A stretch of DNA of 64,000 nt from Marchantia polymorpha subsp. ruderalis (GCA_037833965.1 AP031354.1:28808001-28872000), one strand, 5' to 3'; positions 36,774 through 48,272 are shown, counted from the first letter of the stretch. The notes: generated by a model not told the origin, from the sequence alone. Numbers and translations: made by a program.

Positions 36774-36803
36774 CTTTTTTATGGGTAAATTTCCATAAAA
36801 AAG
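36774..36803. repeat. Perfect 11-bp inverted repeat
   Basis: Arms CTTTTTTATGG and CCATAAAAAAG around an 8-nt spacer. It could be a transcription-terminator-like stem or the heart of a small foldback element. Confidence 0.85.
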
Positions 36804-37172
36804 GGAGTGACTTAACAGCCTTTTTCATAAAATGTTCCTCTGTGTACCATACTGGGGTCAAAAAGAAATCGAAAGCGAACATCGACTTGATGCAAAAAAC
36901 GGAAAAAGAATCCGACAAGCACTACGTGCCCCCGGAGAGCATAAACTTTGAAGTTTCAGGGCCCAAAGGGCACGAGATCCCTACATTAGAGATGAAAACT
37001 AACATTATAACGACATCTCGTGCATAAACTGTTCACCGCGGGACTTGTTGGCGGCGATTGTTATTTTATACTTTATTATCGTAATTTAATATCTCATATA
37101 TGATGCATCATCCAACCGTTTTAGTTCTAAAAATCTTGAAAAATGCGTTTCAAAAGTTTGAAACTGCTGATT

Positions 37173-37247
37173 TGGTCTCTATAGGTTGGATTCGAACCAA
37201 CCGGAGGGCCCACAAAATGCGTAGCGCTCGACCCGATAGGGGAGAGG
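37173..37247 (-). other. tRNA-like sequence, probably SINE head or tRNA relic
   Basis: On the minus strand a perfect T-arm (GGTTGGTTCGAATCCAACC, containing a B box) is followed by TATAGAGA and CCA, and the 5' end CTCT can pair with AGAG. The D and anticodon arms do not fold properly and the residue before the anticodon is not U, so this is not a working tRNA. Confidence 0.3.
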
Positions 37248-38870
37248 TCCGGAGTGCCCTCGAGGTGAAAGCATACAAACAAAAATATTTTTGTCTTTTT
37301 GTTGGTCCGTATTCACCAGAATGCTTATTATCCGCTAGGGGGCGCAGCCCGAAGCATTAGGGCGGCAGTTTACCTAAATGTTTTTTCTTAAATGCATATC
37401 TTAGTAAGTTTTAAAATCTTTCAATACCAGATTAATTCTTTGACAATATGAGCATGTAGTTCATAAAGAGTAGTAGAATAATGAAATTGAAGTTCTTATT
37501 TGGATGTATACAATAATAGACATTTATGTATAATCCTTGTGCTTTCATGAACTCATCAAACCTAGCATTTTTCAGCACATAAACTTGCTTCAATTTATAT
37601 AATGATTTCAACTATATGTAAATGAATTTTTTTAAACATTTTTCTCAAAGCCAAATGATTATTTCAAAAAGATTTTTTATTCAAATATTTATAGAATTTT
37701 TTTTATCTACATCAACATGATCCATAACCAAACAAAATATTGCAGCAAGTGCAAATACTAATCAAATTATAGCAGACTCCGAGGTATGTGATAAAATCTT
37801 GATGTATTTCACACTTCTTTTTTTATTCAACACCTCTAGGCAAGATGTTATCTTTGAATTTTTTGGGGTTATATGCTAGATTTTACTTCAATTTATATCT
37901 TCAATTGCTATCAATCAAAGCTTGATTTTTTGCAAACATCACTATCTTCCAAGTTTTATTAGATATGAACAATTGTAGTTTAAGCACCATATCAATATTT
38001 CACACCAACTTATGAACAAAGTCTTTTAATTTTTTAATAAGTTTTTTTTTTCAATATCGATGCAATGATTTCATAATTTTTAGAACAAATATCATGATTT
38101 TCAAAAATTGATGAGTAAATACATAATGCATATTTACATGATAGAAACTAATCCAATTTGATAATTTTATAATAGAAATTTGTGATTGATATTTTTTCAT
38201 CCAATCCAATTTATTGTTATTCCTTAACAATAATAAATGACTTCAATTCTTGTTTTTTTGGAATTTGTTTTATTTGTACTTGAGTTTTTACTTTATGTCA
38301 CAATTTTTATTTTTTATCGATCAATCTCCATTTCAATAACATCAATGAGTGAAGATTTGCTCTTCTCAGACTTTAATTTTCCCCTTTTGATAATCTAGTC
38401 TCCTAAAAAATATTTAAGAACAATAATTTTACAAATCATTAGATCACATACCCTATTATCCTTCACAACACTAGCTTATTCACAATGAAAAATTTATTTA
38501 ATGAAGTATGGAATTTGAGATAAAATCAAACTTAATATTTTGTGTTTTGCTATTTGAACAATTTAGACTTCAACATTTTTTCTAGATTCATCATACTTAG
38601 GCTGCTCACTAGAACAACGCAAGGTTTCCACTTCCAACTTCCAAACGTTGTCTAATGGGAACCTTGTATGAGTAAGTGTAAGTTTGTAACATGTGCATTA
38701 TATATGAAGTTATTACATTTTGGAAGTCGTTTTTTGCTTAATGGTCTTCCACAAGTACGTCTAACTTACTGTTTTGGAATTCAGGTAAGTGGATTCGTGA
38801 TGAACGGAGGAAGACATGTCGTAACAATCAGGATACCAACAACACTATGGAATCAATGCATGGACACAGT

Positions 38871-38916
38871 CTTGAGCATGATTTCAGTTCTGCACTTATC
38901 ATCATCATCATAATGA
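38871..38916. repeat. 46-bp direct repeat, first copy
   Basis: Matches 39503-39548 at 44 of 46 positions, including a shared (ATC)n run and TAATGA end. Flanks do not align, so the repeat is sharply bounded. Confidence 0.85.
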
Positions 38917-39502
38917 TGCCTGCGTGCTGAAGAATGGATTTCTCAATCCAAGTTCAGATTCTTCTAACTTGGTGCATGTAATTTAGAACGCAATTATGGC
39001 GTTATTTCACATACACAGAGCTGAAAATATGGATATTTCGAGTGTCACACGACGAAAGTAGAAAATAGGAACATGATATGTACCTTGCTTTTACATTCGT
39101 AGGGCAATTGCCGATGGAGACAACAAATTATCAGTTCTTTAAGGTAGGGTCAACTAAAGACACCTGATGTAAGTTTGTGTAATCTCTTCTTTCTTAGATG
39201 AAAACGTGACATGGACTTGACGATGGTTCGACTCAGCTTTGCTAAAAATGTATATTGTAACCACATTCTATAAAATAAACTCAACAGAGTCCGATTGTGT
39301 GAAAATGGGATTTCTCTACAGCAGAGTCCATCCATTGCACAAGCTAATGTCAGAACTATCACATTCAGGTTTTTAATTAAACCACAGGAAGTACGCTTAG
39401 TGACTTCACAAATGATGTAAATATAGACGATGCAGTCACATTTCCTTGTGGTGAATGAACAACCTCAGCAAACTATGATTGATATTAGCAGGAAAAAGTT
39501 GT

Positions 39503-39548
39503 CTTGAGCAGGATCTCAGTTCTGCACTTATCATCATCATCATAATGA
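39503..39548. repeat. 46-bp direct repeat, second copy
   Basis: Second copy of the repeat at 38871-38916, in the same orientation and 632 bp downstream. It differs at two positions. Confidence 0.85.
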
Positions 39549-40222
39549 ACATAAGTACAATTGCTTCGTTGAACGAGCTCCCTAAAGAGATGAGGATAAA
39601 CACAGCTAATTCATTGCTGTATAGCGTCTGCAAACTTTGACTAAAAGCAACACAGTGGAGGCTGTCATAATCTGCTGTTGATATTATTTTATAATGAGAC
39701 AACAAGAACTTGTCTTTGTCACGCCACAAAAACTGATTCTTGTCGTCAAGTAGACTGACGATTGGTTTCTAGTCTATCTCACATCGTGACCTTGACTTGT
39801 AACGACACAATTGAAAACTCCATGAGCTACTCTTGACCTTGGAATCTACTTTGTATGTGGGACAAGGCCTCTCCAAAGCTGCTACCTGTTCAAAAACTTA
39901 TAAACGCTTTAGCATACAGTTAGCATGGACTCAAGTGATGGTACAATATGTAATAAATATTTCTTAATCATTTATTACAATTTGGATCAAACTGAACTTT
40001 TGCGCAAAGAGCGAGAGTTATACATGGATGATGGATAAATTCATACTTTGATTAAGCTGTTGGGAAACATATTCAAGCTGGCTGACATAGTTTCAGACAT
40101 CGGTTGAATAGTTCTGCTGTGAGGAACTATGATCGTCAGTATGACGTCGATCAGGTTGTGAGAATAGGGATTCCATCATAGTTGAGTGCGGATGGATGCC
40201 CATATGTTCTTATAGTCCATCG

Positions 40223-40256
40223 CTAGATCGGTCCGCCGGAAAGCGGAGTGATCTAG
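40223..40256. repeat. Hairpin-forming inverted repeat
   Basis: CTAGATC and GATCTAG close a stem that also pairs CCGC with GCGG around GGAAA-like loop bases. A related stretch (CCACCGGAAAACTGAGTG) follows 25 bp downstream, so the CCGGAAA...GAGTG core occurs twice. Confidence 0.75.
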
Positions 40257-41091
40257 TTCAGTCACTTTGATGCTCCACCGGAAAACTGAGTGCCAATTAA
40301 AAACCTGCCCGGTTAGCCTCCCCGCACATTCTTCCATCTTTGGTCCAAAAGAGGAGAGTCGCAGCGAAAAGAAGAACTTCCGTCACGGCTCACTGCAGGA
40401 TGACACCTGCCTGGGTCTATGAAGGCCCTATATAGGGGCTATGTATAAGTTTGTGCAGCTAAACCCGTCTTTGAGTGAGTGAATGGATGTTTGGTCAAAC
40501 ATTCCATATCGTGTTTTCTTTATGTTAAGAATGTTTATCCGAAGGAATTGTGTCGACTGACCGACGATAGGGCAGATTTAACAGCGCGTTGGTAGTTCAT
40601 ATTCTGTCCAAATCATACCCAAAAGATCTAGAATAGTACCTACTGAGCTCGAGGCAGGGCTAAGGTACTAAGGCGGCTCGGGTTGGGTTGGATACCTCAA
40701 GTTACGGCCCGGGGCGGGGCTCGATTGATCTGTGTACTATCCATCAGCTGCCTATCCGACACATTCCTGCTGCGAATCGAGCACAACAATCAAACAATTA
40801 TATGAGTATTAGAAAAAAATAGCCGACCAATCAGCCCTAATATTTGTCTTTCACCATGTTTCCGCAGTACAGAATGCCTAACCACCAACAAGGAAGTTAG
40901 TCCATCTCTTTTAATCCGTTCCCCGAGAAAGGCTCAGTGAGTCCATCCCTCTGTTCCCATCAACTGACCAACGATCGAGAACTAATTTGATTGCCGAATG
41001 ATGACTACCACTGCCTGAGCGACTCGGTCAGCTGGCTCATCATCATACTCTTGACTCTAGTTCCACCTAAACACCACCCTCATGCAGTTTA

Positions 41092-41131
41092 GTCTGCACT
41101 CACCACCACCAAGGTGGTGGTGAGTCCAGAC
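41092..41131. repeat. Near-perfect 40-nt palindrome
   Basis: Two 19-nt arms pair at 18 of 19 positions around a 2-nt centre (AA). The inner arm is ACTCACCACCACC against GGTGGTGGTGAGT. Such a long, tight palindrome is expected to extrude as a cruciform or fold as RNA. Confidence 0.93.
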
Positions 41132-42083
41132 CACGTGCTCGAGAAGTCTCAAAGTTCAAGCTCGTGTGTCTCCTCGGTCCATGATCTACCTGGATTTTGG
41201 ATTCTGGCCACTGCGGTGCTGTCAAGGTCCTCTCGTACGGATGTGGCAACTTCGTAGTTGAAGGAAAATCTTGATCATGATTGTATCAAACGACCAGGAC
41301 GTGCTCTGCTAGATAAGCCTGAGATATGGCCACAGAGGACAATGTAGGTTATATAATCAAAAATTAAGCTGGAATATGCTTGATTATGCTCCTTACGCCC
41401 ACCCTTGACATCTCTTAACCTGCGAGCTTTCTATTATGATAATACTTTAGTCCTAACCAACTATCGTTTCATCTGCCAGAGTTGGGTGGGCTAAGATTAA
41501 ATGGTTAAGCAAGGAGATCTGTATGAGTGTAAATATCTTTCAGCACTTGGTTAACTATGGGTTTGGAGAAATAGCCCTGGAAGAATTGCTACGAAAAGGA
41601 ACTTACAGGTAAGTCAGGTGTTGAAGCTTCACAGACTTCTTCACATGGTTCACTTCGACATTTATCCTCTGTTCGGCAATAGTGATAAATTTCATGTCTC
41701 ACTTATTCCTAGATGTAGATTTCACGAGAGTTTTTCTGTAACATATCAATTTCCTACTTTAACATACAGACATGTTTCCACGATTATTCTGAACTATTCT
41801 ATTCCATTAGTTTTATTTGTGACTTTTTCCACATATGTTTTAGGTTGTACAGATGTTGGTATTCTTTTTTCCTTTTTGAATTATGACGTTACATGGAATA
41901 TAATTACATTGTCTTGGGAATTATGAAATATTCATGTGATCTTTTGCATTAACCTTTATTTTGATCTGCTCTGATAGTGAGCTTCTGTTCACTACCTCCG
42001 CAATATAGAGTGATGGGTTCAGACCACGCAAATGCACTGTTCATACTAGGAATAGATTTTCAAAAATATATTACTTTTATCTA

Positions 42084-42157
42084 GGTTATTCGTAGTATAG
42101 AGTAATTGGTAACTCTTCAATCTGAATGTTGTGGGTTCGAATCGTTAACTATTTTTT
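42084..42157 (+). other. tRNA-like relic resembling tRNA-Gln, with Pol III-type T run
   Basis: The order GTAGTATAG (A-box region), a D-arm-like GAGTAATTGGTAACTC, TCTGAAT (as in tRNA-Gln anticodon loops) and GGGTTCGAATC (B box) follows tRNA-Gln layout. A T6 run ends it. The acceptor stem does not close, so it is a decayed tRNA gene or the head of a SINE. Confidence 0.35.
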
Positions 42158-42522
42158 GCACATGCAAAACCTTGGAGCAGTTCATAAATCATTTCTTTCT
42201 ATATCCTTCACATACATGTATAGAAGTTGGCTTCTGACCATTATGTCTAATTGCAATCTTCTGGAATACTACCATGTTCTGCAGCGCGTACATTAGCGAG
42301 GTGGTGTGGAAAAGCTTTCGTGGTTCATAAGTGGGTCCACCAGTGGGAAGGTACTATAACTATTTGCTACACAATTCTAGCTTACTTCCAGCTTCACATG
42401 CTCTTGCTATGTCATGTGTTTGAAGTGAAGTTTCTTGAATATGTAGATGTAGATGAATATTTGTCTTGTCAATGAAATATGACTTTCATTTGATTCAATT
42501 TTTTACAGAAAAAATATACGCA

Positions 42523-43493
42523 ATGGATAGTTTAATTCCCGTTCAATCACCTCCTTCAAGCATATTCCATGCAGATGATTTGCAATGGACTTGGAAAGTG
42601 CGTCGTTCTCTTGTGAAGATAGCTAGTATTCCAAGTGAGAGGGTAGATGATTTTGTAGATGGTGAAGGCAGAAGGAATATAGATTTTGAGACAACCTTTT
42701 GGAAAAGGCAAACGAATGATAAACTGGGTCCCAACACAGATTGGATCAAAATTGTAACTTATTGGTGTGTTTTTGGACCATTCAATCAGCCATATCGGAT
42801 TCCAGACACAATACCTAGGAAAGGCACCTATCCACCTCTCGGTAAAGGTGACAATAGTAGACCACGATCCAAAAAGATAAACTTCAATGATCATCTGAAA
42901 AGAGGATGTGTTTGTAACTTTGTTGTTACATACTATAAATCCGAACCTGATATTGCAGTCATATATTACTGACAAAGGTGTGTGTACCTTGTTTGAATGT
43001 TTTTATAGTCTTAATTTGTTGATTTATATATTATCATTGTGCGTTATTTCATGTACATGTATTAGTTTTAAGTTGATTCTTACACTTGTATTGCAGAAAT
43101 CATTGTAATGATAAAAGCGAAAGATGTCACGGAAGAATTGCAAAAAATGAAGATGTTCCTTGGAGTCCTAAGTGTGCATATGCTCCACGAATTACAAACG
43201 AGCTCATACGAAATTTAGAGCATTTGTTTAGATGGGATTGGACTATTCCACAAGTTGTTGATATGCATTTAAAACAACACATTCAAATAGGTGGTCCAGA
43301 TTGTCCTTTCAATAATCCAGCTCCCCTTCCGTGGTCCATCAGAGGAGCTAGATATGACTCTATTCATATGAAAAATCTGCATAACATAAAAGCAAAGGTG
43401 GCGAGTGAAACTTACATGTTTCATGACAACGATCAACAGTCTATGCAGATTTGGATCAATGCGCATCCTCATTTTGTGCTTTTACATCAATAG
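42523..43493 (+). pseudogene. MULE N-terminal WRKY/GCM-like zinc-binding domain
   Basis: Two exons: 42523-42977 and 43097-43493, with a GTGTGTG donor and TTGCAG acceptor. Cys and His ligands are visible in VTYWCVFGP, KRGCVCNFVVTYY and, after the intron, NHCNDKSERCHG. The reading frame is continuous across the splice except for a TGA at 42970-42972. This DNA-binding type is shared by FAR1-like and MULE proteins in plants. Confidence 0.7.
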
Positions 43494-43629
43494 TATAAAT
43501 ATGCAGATATGTGTAATGACAGACAAATACCAAAATGGAGCATAGATCCGATCCCGCGAGGACAGAATCAACCACAAAAGTCACAATTTGTCACAGAATA
43601 GCATTCTATTAAAGAGTTTCACTTCTTAG

Positions 43630-46020
43630 GCCAATGCCACTCCCAGAAGACACTACGCAGCTAGAGACGAAGACCCGCAAAGTAATGCATAACCACACTC
43701 ATAGCCTGAAACTTTTCCAAACAGCGCTTGTAGGAATCGCTTGCAACTCCACACTTATATTTCAGGGGAAAACTTTCCAGCATTGCATACATCTCAACTC
43801 ATTGATCCGAATACTCAGACCCGAATTTGCTTAAATACTAAGAAGCCTCGACTACTCAAGAAATTTGAGCCGAATACTCACAACCCCTGATGCGGTAACT
43901 TCGACAAACAGGAGCGCACCGTGCCCAAGGCCTGATCACACACCAGCGCATAGACACAGTGGATACAGATTTACAATCAAGACAAGCCAATTGACTGAAA
44001 AGCCCCCCAAGGAAAGAGCCTTGGGCCTCTTTATTCACAATGGCAACTCTAGAATCTCAACCGCGTGAGGCGAATCGATCTTAGGGGCTGTGCCATCCGA
44101 TGTAACGGTTACGGCGTCGTCTGAACTACTATCTACTCCTAATCTACGCAACACATTTACAATCTATACTTCTACATTCTGGCGCGCCTCATTCAATCCT
44201 TCTGAAAATGTATTAACTAACTCTACAATCTGTTTGTGTCTTGCGGATCCGCTGGTCTTTGCACTCATCAGCCGTCGCTCAAGTGAATCTAACTTCAACC
44301 ACTTCACCGATTGCAATTTCCACATCGCGAACTTGTTTATTCACTCTTCTAACCGCAATTTCAATTTGTCGGTTGATTATTTCTGTAGCTGACGCTAGGC
44401 CTCCTCTGCCTTTTCCATTCTCCTTTGCGACTCTTGAGACCTCATCTCTGCTTCCATAACTGCTATCGTAATTGTCGACAATCAAATTCAACCTTTAATT
44501 TACATTTGACCTCCGAAGACTTGGTCGACTCACAATCTGCCATTTTCTTGGCCCAATCCGCTAACTCCTCTTCATGCTTCTGGTTTCCCGCCAACAAACT
44601 TATTGATAGCTCCTCAACACGTCGGAATTCCATTTCACACTTCGCCTCACTCTCCAAAATTTTACTTCAAAGATCTTCTTCCGCCGTCTTCGCCTCTACG
44701 ATTTTGCCCCGAAGTTCTTCGCCGATACGAAGTTCTTCGGCTCTTCAGACTTCCATCTTAGCAAGTTCTTCGACATGCATCTTCTCTCGCCTTTCTGCAG
44801 TGGTGATCAGCCGCTCCGACCTTTTGACTGCTGCATCGTAAGCTTGTCTGGATTTCTCCAATCTCGCCATCAAATCCACTGTTACTTTTTGGACATTCTC
44901 ATTAGAGATACGAAGTCCTCCACAATTCTCTTCCAACTCTGCACAGCGCCCGGATTCCTTCTCTAGATTCAGCTGTAGCACTTCACACTCAGTTTTCCTT
45001 TCTCGAAGCTGGGCTTCTCGCTCCCGCAATGTCGCCTTCACTGCCGCGCACTCGGTTGACAAGGTTGTAGCTCGCTCCTGTGCCAATGCAGTTGCGGAAT
45101 CCCACTCCCTCTTTACTGCAACTGCTCTCTTGAGCTTCGTCATGTTCCTAATCATCTGTACATAGAATCCTTGCTCCTTCAATACAACATACTTTACTCT
45201 CTTTCCATCCAAATACTTCAACAACGGAACTACACTATCCTGCAAGAATTCAGGAAATGTAACTTCCAATGTCTTCACGTCTTCACCCGAAGCCTTCTTC
45301 CCTTCTTCGGGTTTCACCTCTTTCACCAGAGATGTTGGCAGTGTAATGCTCTCGGCCTCTACCACCGTCCCTCCAATCCGTGCGACAACCTGCTCCAGAA
45401 TCTCCTCGCTCAAAGTGGACTCCTTCTCCAAGTCCTCGTTCATCTTTAGTTGTGCTATCTCTTCAACCCGCGCAAACCGTGTCTGCTTCGAAGACAGAGA
45501 AATCGGACTTACCAACTCCGTCCCCTCCTTCAAAGGTTCTGCCGGTATGTCTGTTGGAACTTCGATTGACACCTCCGAAGGTCCTCTTATCTCCACAGGC
45601 CGCGTCACCTCGCTAGCTGCGACTTCGGATGTGTTCACAATTGATGCCACCGTCTTCTCTACGCTGCTGTCGGACACTTTAGCTGTCATCATCCTCCGAT
45701 TCGCTCTCTTCTTTGGTCTTACGCGTGCTCTCTGCTGCCTCGCTCCATCTACATACATGTCCATCCTTCTTACCTCGTGGGCCAATTCTTCCTCGTCATC
45801 ACTCACGACCTTCTTTCTCTTCGCCAATCGCTTCTCTGTACCTCGCCAATCGTTTCTGCACCATGTACATCTGAACTGGTCCTCGGGCTGGCGTATGTGT
45901 TAGGATTGAGGGGGGTCGGTTCTTGTCTTCAGTCCCTTCACTGGACTCCGCTGTCAAGATTTCCCGCTCTCTCGGAAATCGCTTCTCCTCCTCCCTTGTA
46001 AGCAATGGTAGTTTTTTTAA
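43630..46020 (-). mobile_element. Coiled-coil element, copy B, inserted in the MULE
   Basis: The main open stretch, 44745-45827 (about 360 residues, minus), starts AKRKKVVSDDEEELAHEVRR, then a basic KKRANRRMM region, a Ser/Glu-rich middle, the conserved EFLQDSVVPLLKYLDGKR block and a long heptad coiled coil rich in Glu, Arg, Leu. Further pieces upstream (to about 46.0 kb; PREREILTAESSEGTEDK) and downstream (to about 44.1 kb) extend the protein. It shares its block order with copy A. It interrupts the MULE, so it arrived later. It is broken at a few points but better kept than copy A. No enzymatic domain was seen, and ends and target duplication were not resolved. Confidence 0.6.
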
Positions 46021-46071
46021 TTCCTTATGACTAATAAAATGTTCTTTGTTGTTGCAATGTAGTTTTCTTTT

Positions 46072-46990
46072 TTTACACTTACTGCATTTGATAGTCATCA
46101 AATGGGATTGCACGTTGCCTGGAGCATTCAACAAAAAGAGACTACAGAGTTGATAGTGAATTTTTTGCAAAAGATTAAAACGGCAGCATTAGAGTTAGAG
46201 CCTGATTGGAAACCGAGCTGTTTTATAATTGATTGTGCTACTCAAGAGGTTGTTGCATTGAAATCTATGTTTCCATGCGTTCCAATCATATTTTGCACAT
46301 TTCACATTCGAAGGTAATTTTGAGATGTTTTTGATTTAATATAATGATTTATATGCAGATACACTTATGACACTTAGAGTATTACATAGATATATTTTAG
46401 TAGTATTTACATGTTGAAATCTAATTCATGTTTTATATGTGTGGAAGGAAAAGTGGAATCAAGAAAGTGAAAAATCAAAAGCTTATATTGGAAATGTCTG
46501 ATGCTCTTGGAGAAATGATGTATGCTAACAGTGAAATTCTGATGTGGGAACGTTGGATGCAATTTCAAACAAAATTTGTTTTAGAAACTCAGTTTTTTAA
46601 TTATTTCAAAGTAGAATGAATCGGAACAATTGGTATAGTAACTACCCTGACATGACTTGATTTAGTTCATATATGTTGTCTTTACGCTACTTTCATAAGT
46701 TATGTTTTTATTGTTTCTTAATTACAATAGGTAACGAATGTTGTGTGTGTTGATTTCACAGACAAATGGTTGGTGATTTGTCAAAATTTTGATCACGCAA
46801 ACCAGATGAAAAATGGAGCGATAGAAGCTTGGCATCTAACCATGAAAAAAATGATTCAAAGGATGATATGTGGTTTGAAAGCTCGTCGTTTGGACAGATA
46901 ATTAGACATGCTTTTTGAAAGCATGTTGCCTTTCTTTCTATATAACATTTGTAGAAAGGCAATGGGATTGGTAGTCAATTGAAGAAAGGA
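46072..46990 (+). pseudogene. MULE transposase core
   Basis: FTLTAFDSHQMGLHVAWSI begins the RNase-H-like fold; PSCFIIDCATQEVVALK carries the Asp of the catalytic region, and FCTFHIRR matches the CxxH end of the MULE domain. After an intron-like gap, ALGEMMYANSEILMWERWMQFQ and FDHANQMKNGAIEAWH follow in the order seen in MULE/SWIM proteins, then RKAMGLVVN. At least one internal stop and frame changes are present. Confidence 0.7.
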
Positions 46991-47139
46991 AGAAGTTGCT
47001 ATCTTGAGTGTATGAGCAGCAGAAAATGAAATGAAATATGCTAAGGTGAAAATGTGTATGATTTTGCATTTTTATTTATTTATTTTTGCTTCTATCATAT
47101 AAGTCATTATAAATTTATATTGTGTTTTGATCATAAATA

Positions 47140-47592
47140 GTGGTATGTTTTCTATGTTATATTCAGGTGGCGTTTCCAAATCCATCAAAGCCAAATTTTG
47201 CTGAGGTAACATGTCCAAAATCAAAAACTAAGTACATTGTTCGAGATTGTTATTCTATGCTGCCATCGTGTGATTGTTCGTGGGCTGTGAGAGGAAACAT
47301 GTGCAAACATCACTGCAAAGCTTTGATGTGCAAAGGGCACCAAGGAGTATCCATTATTCAACAACATGGAACGTGGGCTAGATCACAATATGAAGGTTTG
47401 GTATATGATAAAGATCTAGAGTTCTTAGAAAATAATCCTCAGTTGTTAGTAGGGTATGATGAAGAACTCCAAGGAGAAAAAGATTGTGAAAAGTTAGATG
47501 TGAATCAAGATGACCGAGCTTCAATATTAGAATTGAGGTTTAATGATGGATCATTTGTGTTGAAAAATCAAGAGAAACTTGGATGCAAATAG
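47140..47592 (+). pseudogene. MULE SWIM zinc-finger region
   Basis: CDCSWAVRGNMCKHHC is a CxC-xn-CxH SWIM finger, preceded by AEVTCPKSKTKYIVRDCYSM, the usual strand before it. Downstream sequence (QHGTWARSQYEGL) follows the pattern of related proteins. The frame runs open to the TAG ending at 47592. Confidence 0.75.
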
Positions 47593-48272
47593 AAAAAATG
47601 GCATCGAATAATGATAGCATAGCGCATAGCACACTAGCTGTGATGAACATGACTTGAAAGTTCTAGAGCAATATCAATTAGAGACAGGAAAGTACATAGT
47701 CACAACAGCCGAGTGGCTTGACATTGAAAAGAAGATTGAGTATAGTTGACAAGTATCATGGCGCAAAGAGAAGCAATTCAATTGTGAAAAACTATCTTGA
47801 AAAAAAACGTCGTCTGATACAACCGAGAGTTTCTTTGGTAAGTGTTTTTTAACATGCATTGAATTGAATTGTTTATAATATATTTGGATGTTTGTTTTAG
47901 TTTTGTCTTTGAATTTATTCTTATATTCATTATAACTAATGTGTAATGTCATAATGTATTATAACTTGTGAAAACTTGCAGGATTTGGATTAGACATCAA
48001 AAATTAGAGTATCAGAGATCAAAGGTGTTATTAATGATGACAATATTCTTCCTGATGTTATTCCAGAAGTTCGGGGAAAAAAAAGAGAGACAATTAGGGA
48101 GGAGTTGTTCAGACGTAGCACTCAATTTCGCGGAAAACGTAAAAGTTGGAAACCACAAACTGATTTGAATAGAATCTCTTCGCCTGCGATTAGAATTTCC
48201 ATGCCAAAACGTCTAGGCAGAGAGCTTTCTGCTAGTACAAATATGATTGATCTAAATGATGATCAGTTGTAG
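47593..48272 (+). pseudogene. MULE C-terminal tail
   Basis: DKYHGAKRSNSIVKNYLEKK precedes a GTAAGT donor at 47838. After the TTGCAG acceptor (exon from 47982) the frame gives DLD, a TAG, then SKIRVSEIKGVINDDN and a basic tail ending MIDLNDDQL with a stop at 48270-48272. The style (basic, disordered) matches the end of MULE/SWIM proteins. Confidence 0.5.

Larger units (their letters stand above)
35712..38660. other. AT-rich repeat-derived DNA
   Basis: No gene. It contains an 11-bp inverted repeat (36774-36803), a less AT-rich island at about 36.84-37.37 kb with a tRNA-like stretch, then strongly AT-rich sequence to 38.6 kb. Confidence 0.6.
38661..41617. other. Intergenic stretch with repeat pair and hairpins, no gene
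   Basis: Mixed composition. It holds the 46-bp repeat pair, a hairpin at 40223-40256, a TATATA core inside CCCTATATAGGGG near 40427-40440 and a long palindrome at 41092-41131. The 40.06-40.85 kb part (TATA core, GC-rich body) looks like a promoter or solo LTR, but no paired copy lies in the window. Confidence 0.45.
42523..48272 (+). mobile_element. MULE-type DNA transposon relic with FAR1/GCM-like and SWIM zinc fingers
   Basis: Plus-strand pieces in the expected order: an N-terminal zinc-binding domain (42523-43493), the MULE transposase core (46072-46990), a SWIM finger (47140-47592) and a basic C-terminal tail (to 48272). Together they match the MULE/SWIM transposase-like proteins of plants. 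Copy B of the coiled-coil element (about 43.63-46.02 kb, opposite strand) sits between the first and second pieces and accounts for the gap. In-frame stops (e.g. TGA 42970-42972, TAG 47991-47993) and frame changes show it is dead. Terminal inverted repeats were not located. Confidence 0.8.

Noticed and set aside
40060-40850. Solo LTR call
   Set aside because: TATA core and hairpins are suggestive, but no TG/CA ends with a target duplication or second copy could be seen, so no element is annotated.
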